NCBI RefSeq assembly: GCF_036231945.1
Contig: NZ_CP109599.1
Span: 806,001 to 870,000, forward strand
Origin: Streptomyces sp. NBC_01429
GTDB taxonomy: Bacteria; Actinomycetota; Actinomycetes; Streptomycetales; Streptomycetaceae
DNA length: 64,000 bases
Direction: 5' to 3'
The notes below the pieces were generated by a model. That model did no database searches. It was not told the origin of the DNA and worked only from the letters and a program-made list of their open reading frames with translations. A program made the position numbers and the translations under genes. The first letter of the stretch is position 1. Each line of letters starts with the position of its first letter. Below are positions 39,610-46,655 of this stretch, piece after piece.

Positions 39610-41052
39610 ATGAGTGGTACTGCCCAGATCGGCGTCACCGGGCTCGCGGTGATGGGCCGCAACCTCGCCAGGAACTTCGCCCGCAACGGCTTCACCGTCG
39701 CGCTGCACAACCGCACCGCGTCGAAGACCCGTGCTCTGGTGGACGAGTTCGGCGACGAGGGGACGTTCGTCGCGGCCGAGTCGGCCGCGGAGTTCGTGGC
39801 GGCGCTGGAGCGACCCCGCCGCCTGGTCATCATGGTCAAGGCCGGTGACCCGACGGACGCCGTCATCGAGGAGTTCGCCCCGCTGCTCGAAGAGGGCGAT
39901 GTCATCATCGACGGCGGCAACGCGCACTTCGCCGACACCCGCCGCCGCGAGAAGGAGCTGCGCGAGCGCGGTATCCACTTCGTCGGCGTGGGCATCTCCG
40001 GCGGCGAGGAGGGCGCGCTGCACGGCCCGAGCATCATGCCGGGCGGCTCGCCCGAGTCGTACGCGTCGCTCGGTCCCCTGCTGGAGAGGATCGCGGGGAA
40101 GGCGAAGGACGGTGCCCCGTGCTCCACGCACATCGGCCCGGACGGAGCGGGTCACTTCGTGAAGATGGTGCACAACGGCATCGAGTACGCCGACATGCAG
40201 CTGATCGCCGAGGCGTACCACTTGCTGCGGTCCGTCGCCGGCTACTCCCCCGCGAAGATCGCCGAGACCTTCAAGGCGTGGAACACCGGCCGCCTCGACT
40301 CGTATCTGATCGAGATCACGGCCGAGGTGCTGGCCCATACGGATGAGGCCACCGGCAAGCCGTTCGTCGACATCGTGACCGACCAGGCGGAGCAGAAGGG
40401 CACCGGGCGCTGGACCGTACAGATCGCCCTGGACCTCGGCGTCCCGGTCTCCGGTATCGCGGAGGCGGTCTTCGCCCGCTCGCTGTCCGGACACGCCGGA
40501 CTGCGTGAGGCGTCGCGCTCGCTGCCGGGCCCGACGGCGACGCCGCTCTCCGAGGCCGACGCGGCGCGCTTCGCCGACCAGGTCGAGCAGGCGCTGTACG
40601 CGTCGAAGATCGTCTCGTACACCCAGGGCTTCCACCAGATCCAGGCGGGCAGCGAGGAGTACGGCTGGGACATCGACCTGGGGTCGATCGCCGCGATCTG
40701 GCGGGCGGGCTGCATCATCCGCGCCGCGTTCCTCGACCGGATCCGCGAGGCGTACGACGCGCGGCCCGACCTGCCGAGCCTGCTGTCCGACAAGCAGTTC
40801 GCCGAGGAGATCGGCTCGGCGCAGGAGGACTGGCGCGCGGTCGTCGCCTCCGCGGTCCACCAGGGCGTCCCGACGCCGGGCTTCGCCGCCGCGCTCTCGT
40901 ACTACGACGCGCTGCGGGCCGAGCGGCTGCCCGCCGCGCTGACCCAGGGCCAGCGCGACTTCTTCGGCGCGCACACCTACCGGCGCACGGACCGCCCGGG
41001 TTCGTTCCACACGCTGTGGGGCGGGGACCGCTCCGAGGTCGCGAGCGACTGA
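39610..41052 (+). CDS. gnd: 6-phosphogluconate dehydrogenase, decarboxylating
   Basis: A 480-residue enzyme of the long (about 470-480) dimeric class. The Rossmann loop reads IGVTGLAVMGRNLARN, the substrate motif IHFVGVGISGGEEGALHGPSIMPGG, and the catalytic Lys/Asn region GAGHFVKMVHNGIEYADMQ. The C-terminal part includes TVQIALDLGVPVSG and SYYDALRAERLPAALTQGQRDFFGAHTY. It converts 6-phosphogluconate to ribulose-5-P with NADPH production. CAGGAGC precedes the ATG at 39610. It is monocistronic and ends in a strong hairpin. Confidence 0.96.
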   Translation: MSGTAQIGVTGLAVMGRNLARNFARNGFTVALHNRTASKTRALVDEFGDEGTFVAAESAAEFVAALERPRRLVIMVKAGDPTDAVIEEFAPLLEEGDVIIDGGNAHFADTRRREKELRERGIHFVGVGISGGEEGALHGPSIMPGGSPESYASLGPLLERIAGKAKDGAPCSTHIGPDGAGHFVKMVHNGIEYADMQLIAEAYHLLRSVAGYSPAKIAETFKAWNTGRLDSYLIEITAEVLAHTDEATGKPFVDIVTDQAEQKGTGRWTVQIALDLGVPVSGIAEAVFARSLSGHAGLREASRSLPGPTATPLSEADAARFADQVEQALYASKIVSYTQGFHQIQAGSEEYGWDIDLGSIAAIWRAGCIIRAAFLDRIREAYDARPDLPSLLSDKQFAEEIGSAQEDWRAVVASAVHQGVPTPGFAAALSYYDALRAERLPAALTQGQRDFFGAHTYRRTDRPGSFHTLWGGDRSEVASD

Positions 41053-41070
41053 CCGCTTCGCGCGTACGGC

Positions 41071-41118
41071 CGTCGGGCCGCCGGACCGGCTGTCGCCAGC
41101 CGGTCCGGCGGCCCGACG
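41071..41118. terminator. 21-base-pair terminator hairpin after gnd
   Basis: Two perfect 21-base arms with a 6-base loop lie 18 bases after the gnd stop. It also lies past the stop (41154) of the convergent small Pro-rich gene, so it can end both transcripts. Confidence 0.85.
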
Positions 41119-41153
41119 CGCGTTTCACCCACCGCTCTCTTCGTGCGCGGGTC

Positions 41154-41354
41154 CTACACGGGACCGGGCTGCGGCTCGGGCTCCGGCGGCGGTACGGGGG
41201 CGGGGCCGGGGCCCGGCGGCGACGGGACCGGATCGGGCCCCGGCATGGGCGCGGGACCCGGCGGCGGCGCCGGAACCGGCCCGGGAACGGGCCCCGGAGG
41301 TCCCGGCGGCGGGGTGGGCGACGGCGGTACGGGGTCGGGGTAGGGACTGGTCAT
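41154..41354 (-). CDS. Small proline-rich protein
   Basis: A 66-residue protein, more than half Pro, beginning TSPYPDPVPPSPTPPPGPPG, with no hydrophobic or charged domain. A GGAGG site lies 6 bases before the ATG, which supports it over the Gly-rich reading frame on the opposite strand (which has no ribosome site). Similar Pro-rich microproteins are widespread in Streptomyces; the role is unknown, perhaps disordered. Confidence 0.55.
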   Translation of the reverse strand: MTSPYPDPVPPSPTPPPGPPGPVPGPVPAPPPGPAPMPGPDPVPSPPGPGPAPVPPPEPEPQPGPV

Positions 41355-41436
41355 GCCTGTCCTCCAGAAGTGCGGGAGTCGTGCGTTCCCAATGTCTCCC
41401 GGAGCGCGTGCCCACGCGCGCCGGATCCACGCGTGA

Positions 41437-42093
41437 TCAGCCCGTACGGTTGCCGACGGCGGCCCCGGCGGCGGTCGTGGCGGCCACGGCGGCGGCCAGT
41501 CCCGTGCGCGGACCGGCGAGCACCGGAACGCCGTTCGTGACGCGTTCGGCCGCGTCGGCCATCGACACCTGCGCGAGCACGATCACGTCGGCCCCCGTGA
41601 CGGCGTCGGCGGTGGCGGCCACCGCGTCGAGATAGCCCTCGCGGTCGCCCGCCTCGAACAGCTCCCAGGCGCCCTCGGCCAGCACCGTGCGCAGCGCGAG
41701 GTCCCGCCCCGCCGCCTCCTCGCGGATCAGCGCGGCCGTCGGCCCCACGGTGCTCTCCACCGCGGCGACGACCACGACCCGCCCGGCCGACGCCGCGATC
41801 CGGGCCATCGGCCGGTCGATCCGCAGCACGGGCACGCCGAGCGCGGGGGCGGCCTTCTCCGCGACGGCGCCGAGGGTCGAGCAGGTGCACAGCACGGCCG
41901 TCGCGCCCTCGGCGACCGCACCCGCCAGCACGGCCCCGACCTCGTGCGCCACGGCCTCGGGACCCGCGGCCCTGGCTCCGGCGAGCAGGTCCTCGCGCAC
42001 CAGATGGCGCAGGGCGAGCCCGGGGTGGTCCGCGTCCGCGAGGGCGTCGAAGACCGGGACATGGACCGGGGAGGTGTGCAGCAGCGCGAGCAT
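41437..42093 (-). CDS. Asp/Glu racemase superfamily protein
   Basis: A 218-residue protein of the aspartate/glutamate/hydantoin racemase fold. The first-half catalytic Cys is present (AVLCTCSTLGAV, about 70). The second-half motif, normally a Cys, reads VLAQVSMADAA with Ser, so a conventional two-Cys racemase mechanism looks impaired. It may be a decarboxylase- or isomerase-like relative, or a one-Cys enzyme. Its ATG lies about 30 bases downstream of the DoxX gene on the same strand, suggesting cotranscription. No ligand is indicated. Confidence 0.78.
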   Translation of the reverse strand: MLALLHTSPVHVPVFDALADADHPGLALRHLVREDLLAGARAAGPEAVAHEVGAVLAGAVAEGATAVLCTCSTLGAVAEKAAPALGVPVLRIDRPMARIAASAGRVVVVAAVESTVGPTAALIREEAAGRDLALRTVLAEGAWELFEAGDREGYLDAVAATADAVTGADVIVLAQVSMADAAERVTNGVPVLAGPRTGLAAAVAATTAAGAAVGNRTG

Positions 42094-42123
42094 GGGGCAA
42101 GGCTAACGACCTGATCCGCTCTC

Positions 42124-42669
42124 TTACGGAGCCGTGTCGCCGGGCGCGGTCTCGTCGGACGCCGCCGCCAGCCCCCGGGCGCGCTTGCGGATGACCAGGA
42201 CGGCGGCCGCCGCGCTCGCAGCGAAGGCGACCGGGACCATCCAGTGCCGGTCGAAGCAGTGGCCGGTCGCGTGGTCGAGCGAGTAACGCCCGGCGCCCGC
42301 CAGCCCGATGGACGCGGCGGTCCAGCCGAGAAAGCCCGGATACTCGAAGCCGCCCGACTGCGCGAAGAACCCGCTGGGCGCGTGCACCGCCGCCGCTCCC
42401 GCCATGCCGCCCGCGGCGGCGGCGCCGGCCGCCGGGGTGGCCAGGCCCAGGGCGAGCAGCAGACCGCCCCCGGCCTCGACGGCCCCGGAGGCGATCGCGC
42501 TCGGCCTGGCCGGGTGGTAGCCCATGGCCTCCATCCCCTGCGCGGTCCCCTCGATGCCCCCGCCGCCGAACCAGCCGAACAGCTTCTGGGCGCCGTGCGC
42601 GGCGAGCACCCCTCCGGTGCCGAGCCGCAGGGCGAGCAGGCCGAGGTCGCGTCGGGTGTGACAAGTCAT
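42124..42669 (-). CDS. DoxX-family membrane protein
   Basis: A 181-residue four-helix membrane protein: LGLLALRLGTGGVLAAHGAQKLFGWFGG, then three further hydrophobic segments and a basic stretch (VIRKRARG). DoxX/SURF4-like proteins are often linked to redox or sulfur metabolism, but no such context is present here. The ATG at 42669 has GGAG 7 bases upstream; an upstream ATG at 42756 would add a non-hydrophobic 29 residues. Confidence 0.8.
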   Translation of the reverse strand: MTCHTRRDLGLLALRLGTGGVLAAHGAQKLFGWFGGGGIEGTAQGMEAMGYHPARPSAIASGAVEAGGGLLLALGLATPAAGAAAAGGMAGAAAVHAPSGFFAQSGGFEYPGFLGWTAASIGLAGAGRYSLDHATGHCFDRHWMVPVAFAASAAAAVLVIRKRARGLAAASDETAPGDTAP

Positions 42670-42854
42670 GGCGGGCTCCGGGGTGTCGGGGCACGTCGCA
42701 GGTGCCTCGGGGCGGGAACGGGCGTACGTCCCCACTCTCCGGGGTCCGGGGCACAAGAGCGCTGCGTTGCTGCGCCGTACGGGTTCCGGAGCCCGCCTCG
42801 CTCACCTCGGCGGCGGCACCGCGGCGGCCACCGAAGCTGCGCGGGCCACGCGGG

Positions 42855-44087
42855 CTACCGGGAGCAGCGCAGGGCGCGCGGGTCGACGCGGTCGCTCATC
42901 GCTTCCATGCCCGCGTCGTTCGGGTGCAGATGGTCCCCGCTGTCGTACCCGGGCAGCATCCTCGCCGGGGCCGCCGGGTCGCGTACGACCGCGTCGAAGT
43001 CCACGACGGCGTCGAAGGCGCCGCTGTCGCGGATGAAGGCGTTGACCTCCCGGCGGACCGCTTCGCCGCTCTCCTTCCACTCGCCCCAGCCTTCGTACGG
43101 CATGACGGTGGCGCCGGCCACGCAGGCACCGGCGGCGTGGGTCCTGGCGATGATCTGCCGGTATCCGTCGATCAGTTCGGCGGCCGTGGGGGCGGGGGTG
43201 GCCTTGATGTCGTTGACGCCTTCGAGCAGGATCACCGTGCGCAGGCCGCGCTGGGACAGGACGTCGCGGTCCAGCCGCTTGAGCGCGCTGACGCCCGCGC
43301 CGTCGCCGAGGACCTTGTTGCCGGAGATCCCCTCGTTGGCCACGCCCTTGAGGGAGGTCCGGCGGTCGTCGCGCAGCCGGGCGGCGAGGAAGTCGGGCCA
43401 GCGGCGGTTGGTGTCCGGGGTGGAGACGGCGCCGTCGGTGATCGAGTCGCCGAGCGCCACCACGGCTCCGGTGCCGGCCGGTGCGCCGACCACCACCGCG
43501 TCGAGGTAGTGGCGGAAGGTCGTCCGTTCGGTGTAGGCGGCGTCGGACTCCTCGGCGGCGTGGTCGCCCTCGGGGGCGATGTAGGAGGTCTGGAGACCCA
43601 TCCGGTGGCCGGTGGCGGTACCGGCCGCGTCCCGCACGTACAGGCTGATCGCGAGATCGGCGCCGGGGCGTACGGTGCCGGGCAGCGGGTCGCTGTAGAC
43701 GGAGCCGCCGGGCGGGACGGTGACCGAGGCGGCGCCCCGGAAGGTGAGCGCGCGGTTGCGGCCGGGCACGACGGCGGCGCCGGAGGCGCGCGGTCCCGCG
43801 TAGGCGCGGCCGAAGGTCACGGGCTGCTCGCCGAAGGCGTTGGAGAGCCGGACGCGCAGGTCGCGGCCGCCCGCGCTGGTGTGGACGACGACGCGGTGGG
43901 TGCGCCCGGGCACGGCCGCGTCCAGCCGGTCGGCGCTGGCGGCCCAGGTGACGACCTCGGTGGCGGCGGCGGGCCGGGCCGAGGACGCGGTCGGGACCGC
44001 GACCAGCGCGGTGAGGGCGAGGGCCAGGACGACGGCCGCGTGGCGGGCGCGCCGGGCGGAGTGGCGGGGTAACTCGGTTCTGATCAT
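42855..44087 (-). CDS. Secreted SGNH/GDSL esterase
   Basis: A 410-residue exported hydrolase. The signal (RHAAVVLALALTALVAVPTA) is followed by an N-terminal beta-rich domain (about 45-185). The SGNH catalytic domain follows (about 195-410): block I Ser in VVALGDSITDG, block III Asn in LLEGVNDIKA, block V Asp/His in SGDHLHPND. The Gly of block II is in GVANEGISGNK. It is a secreted esterase, maybe acting on acetylated polysaccharide or lipid. The ATG at 44087 is chosen, just before the signal peptide. Confidence 0.9.
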   Translation of the reverse strand: MIRTELPRHSARRARHAAVVLALALTALVAVPTASSARPAAATEVVTWAASADRLDAAVPGRTHRVVVHTSAGGRDLRVRLSNAFGEQPVTFGRAYAGPRASGAAVVPGRNRALTFRGAASVTVPPGGSVYSDPLPGTVRPGADLAISLYVRDAAGTATGHRMGLQTSYIAPEGDHAAEESDAAYTERTTFRHYLDAVVVGAPAGTGAVVALGDSITDGAVSTPDTNRRWPDFLAARLRDDRRTSLKGVANEGISGNKVLGDGAGVSALKRLDRDVLSQRGLRTVILLEGVNDIKATPAPTAAELIDGYRQIIARTHAAGACVAGATVMPYEGWGEWKESGEAVRREVNAFIRDSGAFDAVVDFDAVVRDPAAPARMLPGYDSGDHLHPNDAGMEAMSDRVDPRALRCSR

Positions 44088-44365
44088 CGCGGGTCGGTCC
44101 CTCTCCGGTGACGGGCGTGGCCGTGCCGTGAGGCGGCACGGCCGGTCACTCATGGCACGGCCGCGGAGCGCTTGCGGTTCGACCGGGCCCGGGTGGACGG
44201 GAGAGGGCCGTACGGGAGGTGCGGCACGGGCGAGAGCCGTACGGGAGGTGCTCGGCGCCCCGCAGGGACGCGACCCGTACGGGCGCCCACACGCGGCCCC
44301 CGCGCGCGGCTGACGCGCGGCGGCCTCGTCCTGCCGTCGCGCGTCAGCGCGTCACGCGTGCCGGG

Positions 44366-44566
44366 TCAGCTGTTCGGGGGACGGTCGCCGGGGTGCTGTT
44401 CGTCCGTGCCGATCTGCTCGTCGATCTTCTTCTGAGCGGCGTCGACCTGGCTCTGATACTTGTTCCCCGTCTTCCGGTCGAAGGCGTCACCGGCCTTCTC
44501 CACGCCCTGGCGGGCCGTGCTCTCATGGCCCTTGAGCAGACTCTTCAGCTTGTCGAGCATCGACAT
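44366..44566 (-). CDS. Rv0909/MT0933-type putative antitoxin
   Basis: A 66-residue, helix-rich charged protein: MSMLDKLKSLLKGHESTARQ, then AGDAFDRKTGNKYQSQVDAAQKKIDEQI and an acidic tail. This is the pattern of the small MT0933/Rv0909 antitoxin family. GAGGAGC precedes the ATG at 44566. No toxin gene lies next to it, so it may be an orphan or serve a different role, such as a stress-protein-like peptide. Confidence 0.75.
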   Translation of the reverse strand: MSMLDKLKSLLKGHESTARQGVEKAGDAFDRKTGNKYQSQVDAAQKKIDEQIGTDEQHPGDRPPNS

Positions 44567-45062
44567 GTGCGGGCTCCTCGCTCGGGACGTACTCCCGTTC
44601 ACCATGACCGCTGGACCGCCATCCCGCATCCGCGATCCCGTATCCGCGACCCGGCGTCCCCGATCCGGCGTCCGCGACCCGTATCCGTGTCAGGGCGACT
44701 GCGGCCGCCCTGACCGGCCCACGCCCCGCCCCTCACTCCGGCGCCGGGCATTTCGCGCAGAGCGCCGAGAAAAGCATCGATCAGGTCTTTTACCGGGCGC
44801 GCCGCACCCATCCACCGCCTCAACTGGCCTTTCACACAACCCTCTTGACGGGATCATCTCGGCCTGTATGGTCTAGTCCAAGCGGTCGGGCCCTTTCCGG
44901 TTGCAACGCCGGACCCCATGCCGAACGCACCGCGCGGGAAAGGGAATCGGCCGCCGCCCTTCGCGCCTCTTGTCCCCACACTCGAGAGGCCGGCCCGCGG
45001 TATTCGGGTCCCCCACGGTCCGCATATTCAGCGGGAAGTCCTGAAGTGAAGGAGTTTCCCCC
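44567..45062. other. Intergenic region upstream of the chitin-utilisation genes
   Basis: These 496 bases include Arg/Pro-biased DNA with short direct repeats (44620-44680) but no gene I can support, then the promoter at 44845-44880 and a long LPMO leader of about 180 bases. Confidence 0.5.
44845..44880 (+). promoter_or_regulatory. LPMO promoter with a DasR-like (dre) site
   Basis: TTGACG (44845-44850), a 16-base spacer and TATGGT (44867-44872) form the promoter. TGGTCTAGTCCA (44869-44880) overlaps the -10 box and closely matches the dre site bound by the GntR regulator DasR, which senses glucosamine-6-P and controls chitin genes. Match by eye. Confidence 0.75.
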
Positions 45063-45581
45063 ATGAACACCAAAAGGAAGCTGGCCGCAGCGCTCGGCGC
45101 CGTCGTCGCCCCCGTACTCGTCGTGAGTCTTCCCGCGAGTTCCGCGAGCGCCCACGGATACATATCGTCCCCGCCCAGCCGGCAGGCGCAGTGCGCCGCG
45201 GGAACGGTCGCCTGCGGCGACATCACCTATGAGCCGCAGAGCGTGGAGGGCCCGAAGGGGCTCACCAGTTGCAGCGGCGGGAACGCGCGGTTCTCGGAAC
45301 TCGACGACGATTCCAAGGGCTGGACCGTGACCCCGGTCAACAGCACCACGACCTTCCAGTGGCAGCTGACCGCGCGTCACTCCACCAGCACCTGGGAGTA
45401 CTACGCCGGCGGACAGAAGATCGCCGAATTCAACGACAACGGCGCGCAGCCGGGCGCGACCGTCAGCCATGACGTGAACTTCGGCGGGCTGACGGGTCAG
45501 CAGAAGGTGCTGGCCGTCTGGAACATCGCGGACACCACGAACGCCTTCTACGCCTGCATCGACGTGAACGTCGGCGGCTGA
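45063..45581 (+). CDS. Lytic polysaccharide monooxygenase, AA10 (chitin-active type)
   Basis: A 172-residue secreted copper enzyme. The signal peptide ends at Ala30, so the mature protein starts with His31 (HGYISSPPSRQ), the first ligand of the copper histidine brace. The second is His106 in LTARHSTST. The axial aromatic residue is in NAFYACIDV. Four Cys residues (about 44, 51, 70 and near 164) can form disulfides. At about 142 residues it is one of the compact AA10 forms, with no binding module. It oxidatively cleaves crystalline chitin, feeding the GH19 enzyme downstream. It has a dre-like site in its promoter. Confidence 0.93.
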   Translation: MNTKRKLAAALGAVVAPVLVVSLPASSASAHGYISSPPSRQAQCAAGTVACGDITYEPQSVEGPKGLTSCSGGNARFSELDDDSKGWTVTPVNSTTTFQWQLTARHSTSTWEYYAGGQKIAEFNDNGAQPGATVSHDVNFGGLTGQQKVLAVWNIADTTNAFYACIDVNVGG

Positions 45582-45620
45582 GCCGCACCGGATCCCTCAC
45601 CTCTCACCGGACGCGCCCCG

Positions 45621-45636
45621 GCCCCCACGCGGGGGC
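45621..45636 (+). repeat. Hairpin between the LPMO and chitinase genes
   Basis: GCCCCC/GGGGGC with the loop ACGC. It may weaken readthrough from LPMO to GH19. A second imperfect CCCCCACACGCAGGGG stretch follows. Confidence 0.4.
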
Positions 45637-45700
45637 GCGCCCGCCCCCACACGCAGGGGCCGCCGCGGGTCGGGCGGCCGGATCCAAGGAAGTGAATCAC

Positions 45701-46432
45701 GTGCGCAAGCGCATCATCGGGCTGCTCACCGCGACCGCGTCGGCAGCCGCGTTCTCCCTGTTCTCCCTCGCGCCCTCCTCCTCGGCGCAGCCCGCTCCGG
45801 CCGCGTCGGCCGACGACTTCGTCGTCAGCGAGGCCCAGTTCAACCAGATGTTCCCGAACCGGAACCCGTTCTACAGCTACAGCGGCCTGACGGCCTCGCT
45901 GAGCGCCTATCCGGACTTCTCCGGTGCGGGGGGCGACGACGTGCGGAAGCGGGAAGCCGCGGCGTTCCTGGCCAATGTCAGTCATGAGACCGGCGGCCTG
46001 GTGCATGTGGTGGAGCAGAACACCGCGAACTATCCGCACTACTGCGACACGACCCAGCCGTACGGCTGCCCGGCCGGCCAGGACAAGTACTACGGGCGCG
46101 GTCCGATTCAGCTCAGCTGGAACTTCAATTACAAGAGCGCGGGCGACGCGCTCGGGATCGATCTGCTGAACAATCCGGATCTCGTGCAGAACGATTCCGC
46201 CGTGGCGTGGAAGACGGGGCTCTGGTACTGGAACACCCAGAGCGGCCCCGGCACCATGACCCCGCACAGCGCCATGGTGAATGGCGCCGGATTCGGCGAG
46301 ACGATTCGCAGCATCAACGGCAGTATCGAATGCAACGGCGGAAACCCCGCCCAGGTGCAGAGCAGGATCGACCTCTACACGAATTTCGCGTCGGTCCTGG
46401 GCGTCGACCCGGGCGGCGATCTCGGTTGCTGA
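45701..46432 (+). CDS. Secreted GH19 chitinase
   Basis: A 243-residue exported enzyme with no chitin-binding module. The signal peptide (about 1-37) is followed by a catalytic GH19 domain starting FVVSEAQFNQMFP. The catalytic Glu is in FLANVSHETGGL. The motif YYGRGPIQLSWNFNY is the GH19 signature, and a C-terminal NGG/NPAQVQSRIDLY segment closes the fold. AAGGA lies 10 bases before GTG at 45701; an in-frame GTG at 45692 is too close to that site. It hydrolyses chitin with inversion and pairs with the upstream LPMO. The gene ends in a strong hairpin. Confidence 0.93.
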   Translation: MRKRIIGLLTATASAAAFSLFSLAPSSSAQPAPAASADDFVVSEAQFNQMFPNRNPFYSYSGLTASLSAYPDFSGAGGDDVRKREAAAFLANVSHETGGLVHVVEQNTANYPHYCDTTQPYGCPAGQDKYYGRGPIQLSWNFNYKSAGDALGIDLLNNPDLVQNDSAVAWKTGLWYWNTQSGPGTMTPHSAMVNGAGFGETIRSINGSIECNGGNPAQVQSRIDLYTNFASVLGVDPGGDLGC

Positions 46433-46455
46433 CGCAGACGCCGTAACGCCCGTGA

Positions 46456-46495
46456 GGGGCGGTGCCACCGGCCGGTGAGCCGGTGGCACCGCCCC
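46456..46495 (+). terminator. Terminator after the GH19 chitinase gene
   Basis: A perfect 17-base stem (GGGGCGGTGCCACCGGC and its complement) with a 6-base loop, 23 bases after the stop, followed by TTCG. Confidence 0.85.
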
Positions 46496-46510
46496 TTCGC
46501 CGGGGCCGAT

Positions 46511-46542
46511 GTCCAGGCGTCCAGGCGTCCAGGCGTCCAGGA
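46511..46542. repeat. 8-base tandem repeat (four copies)
   Basis: GTCCAGGC repeats three times, then GTCCAGGA. It lies in the convergent gap between two strong hairpins. Confidence 0.9.
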
Positions 46543-46607
46543 CCATCTTCGCTCAGGCGGCGACGGCCAGCAGTTGGAGACCGCCACCGACCGGCGAGCG
46601 CCCCGCT

Positions 46608-46651
46608 GTGAACTCCCGGCGGGAGGGCGCGCCCTCCCGCCGGGAGTTCAC
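46608..46651. terminator. Long perfect palindrome after the GH31 gene
   Basis: A 44-base perfect palindrome with 22-base arms and no spacer, which can fold as a long hairpin, lies 5 bases past the GH31 stop. It is probably the terminator for the alpha-xylosidase operon. Confidence 0.8.
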
Positions 46652-46655
46652 CGGG

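Noticed and set aside
41143..41343. Glycine-rich 66-residue frame on the plus strand
   Set aside because: It has no ribosome site and mirrors the Pro-rich frame on the minus strand, which has GGAGG in the right place.
44366..44566. Complete toxin-antitoxin pair
   Set aside because: The antitoxin-like gene has no adjacent toxin gene on either strand; only the antitoxin-family call is kept.
46511..46542. GTCCAGGC repeats as a CRISPR or regulatory array
   Set aside because: The units are contiguous, 8 bases long, with no spacers. They are best read as simple slippage repeats in a convergent gap.
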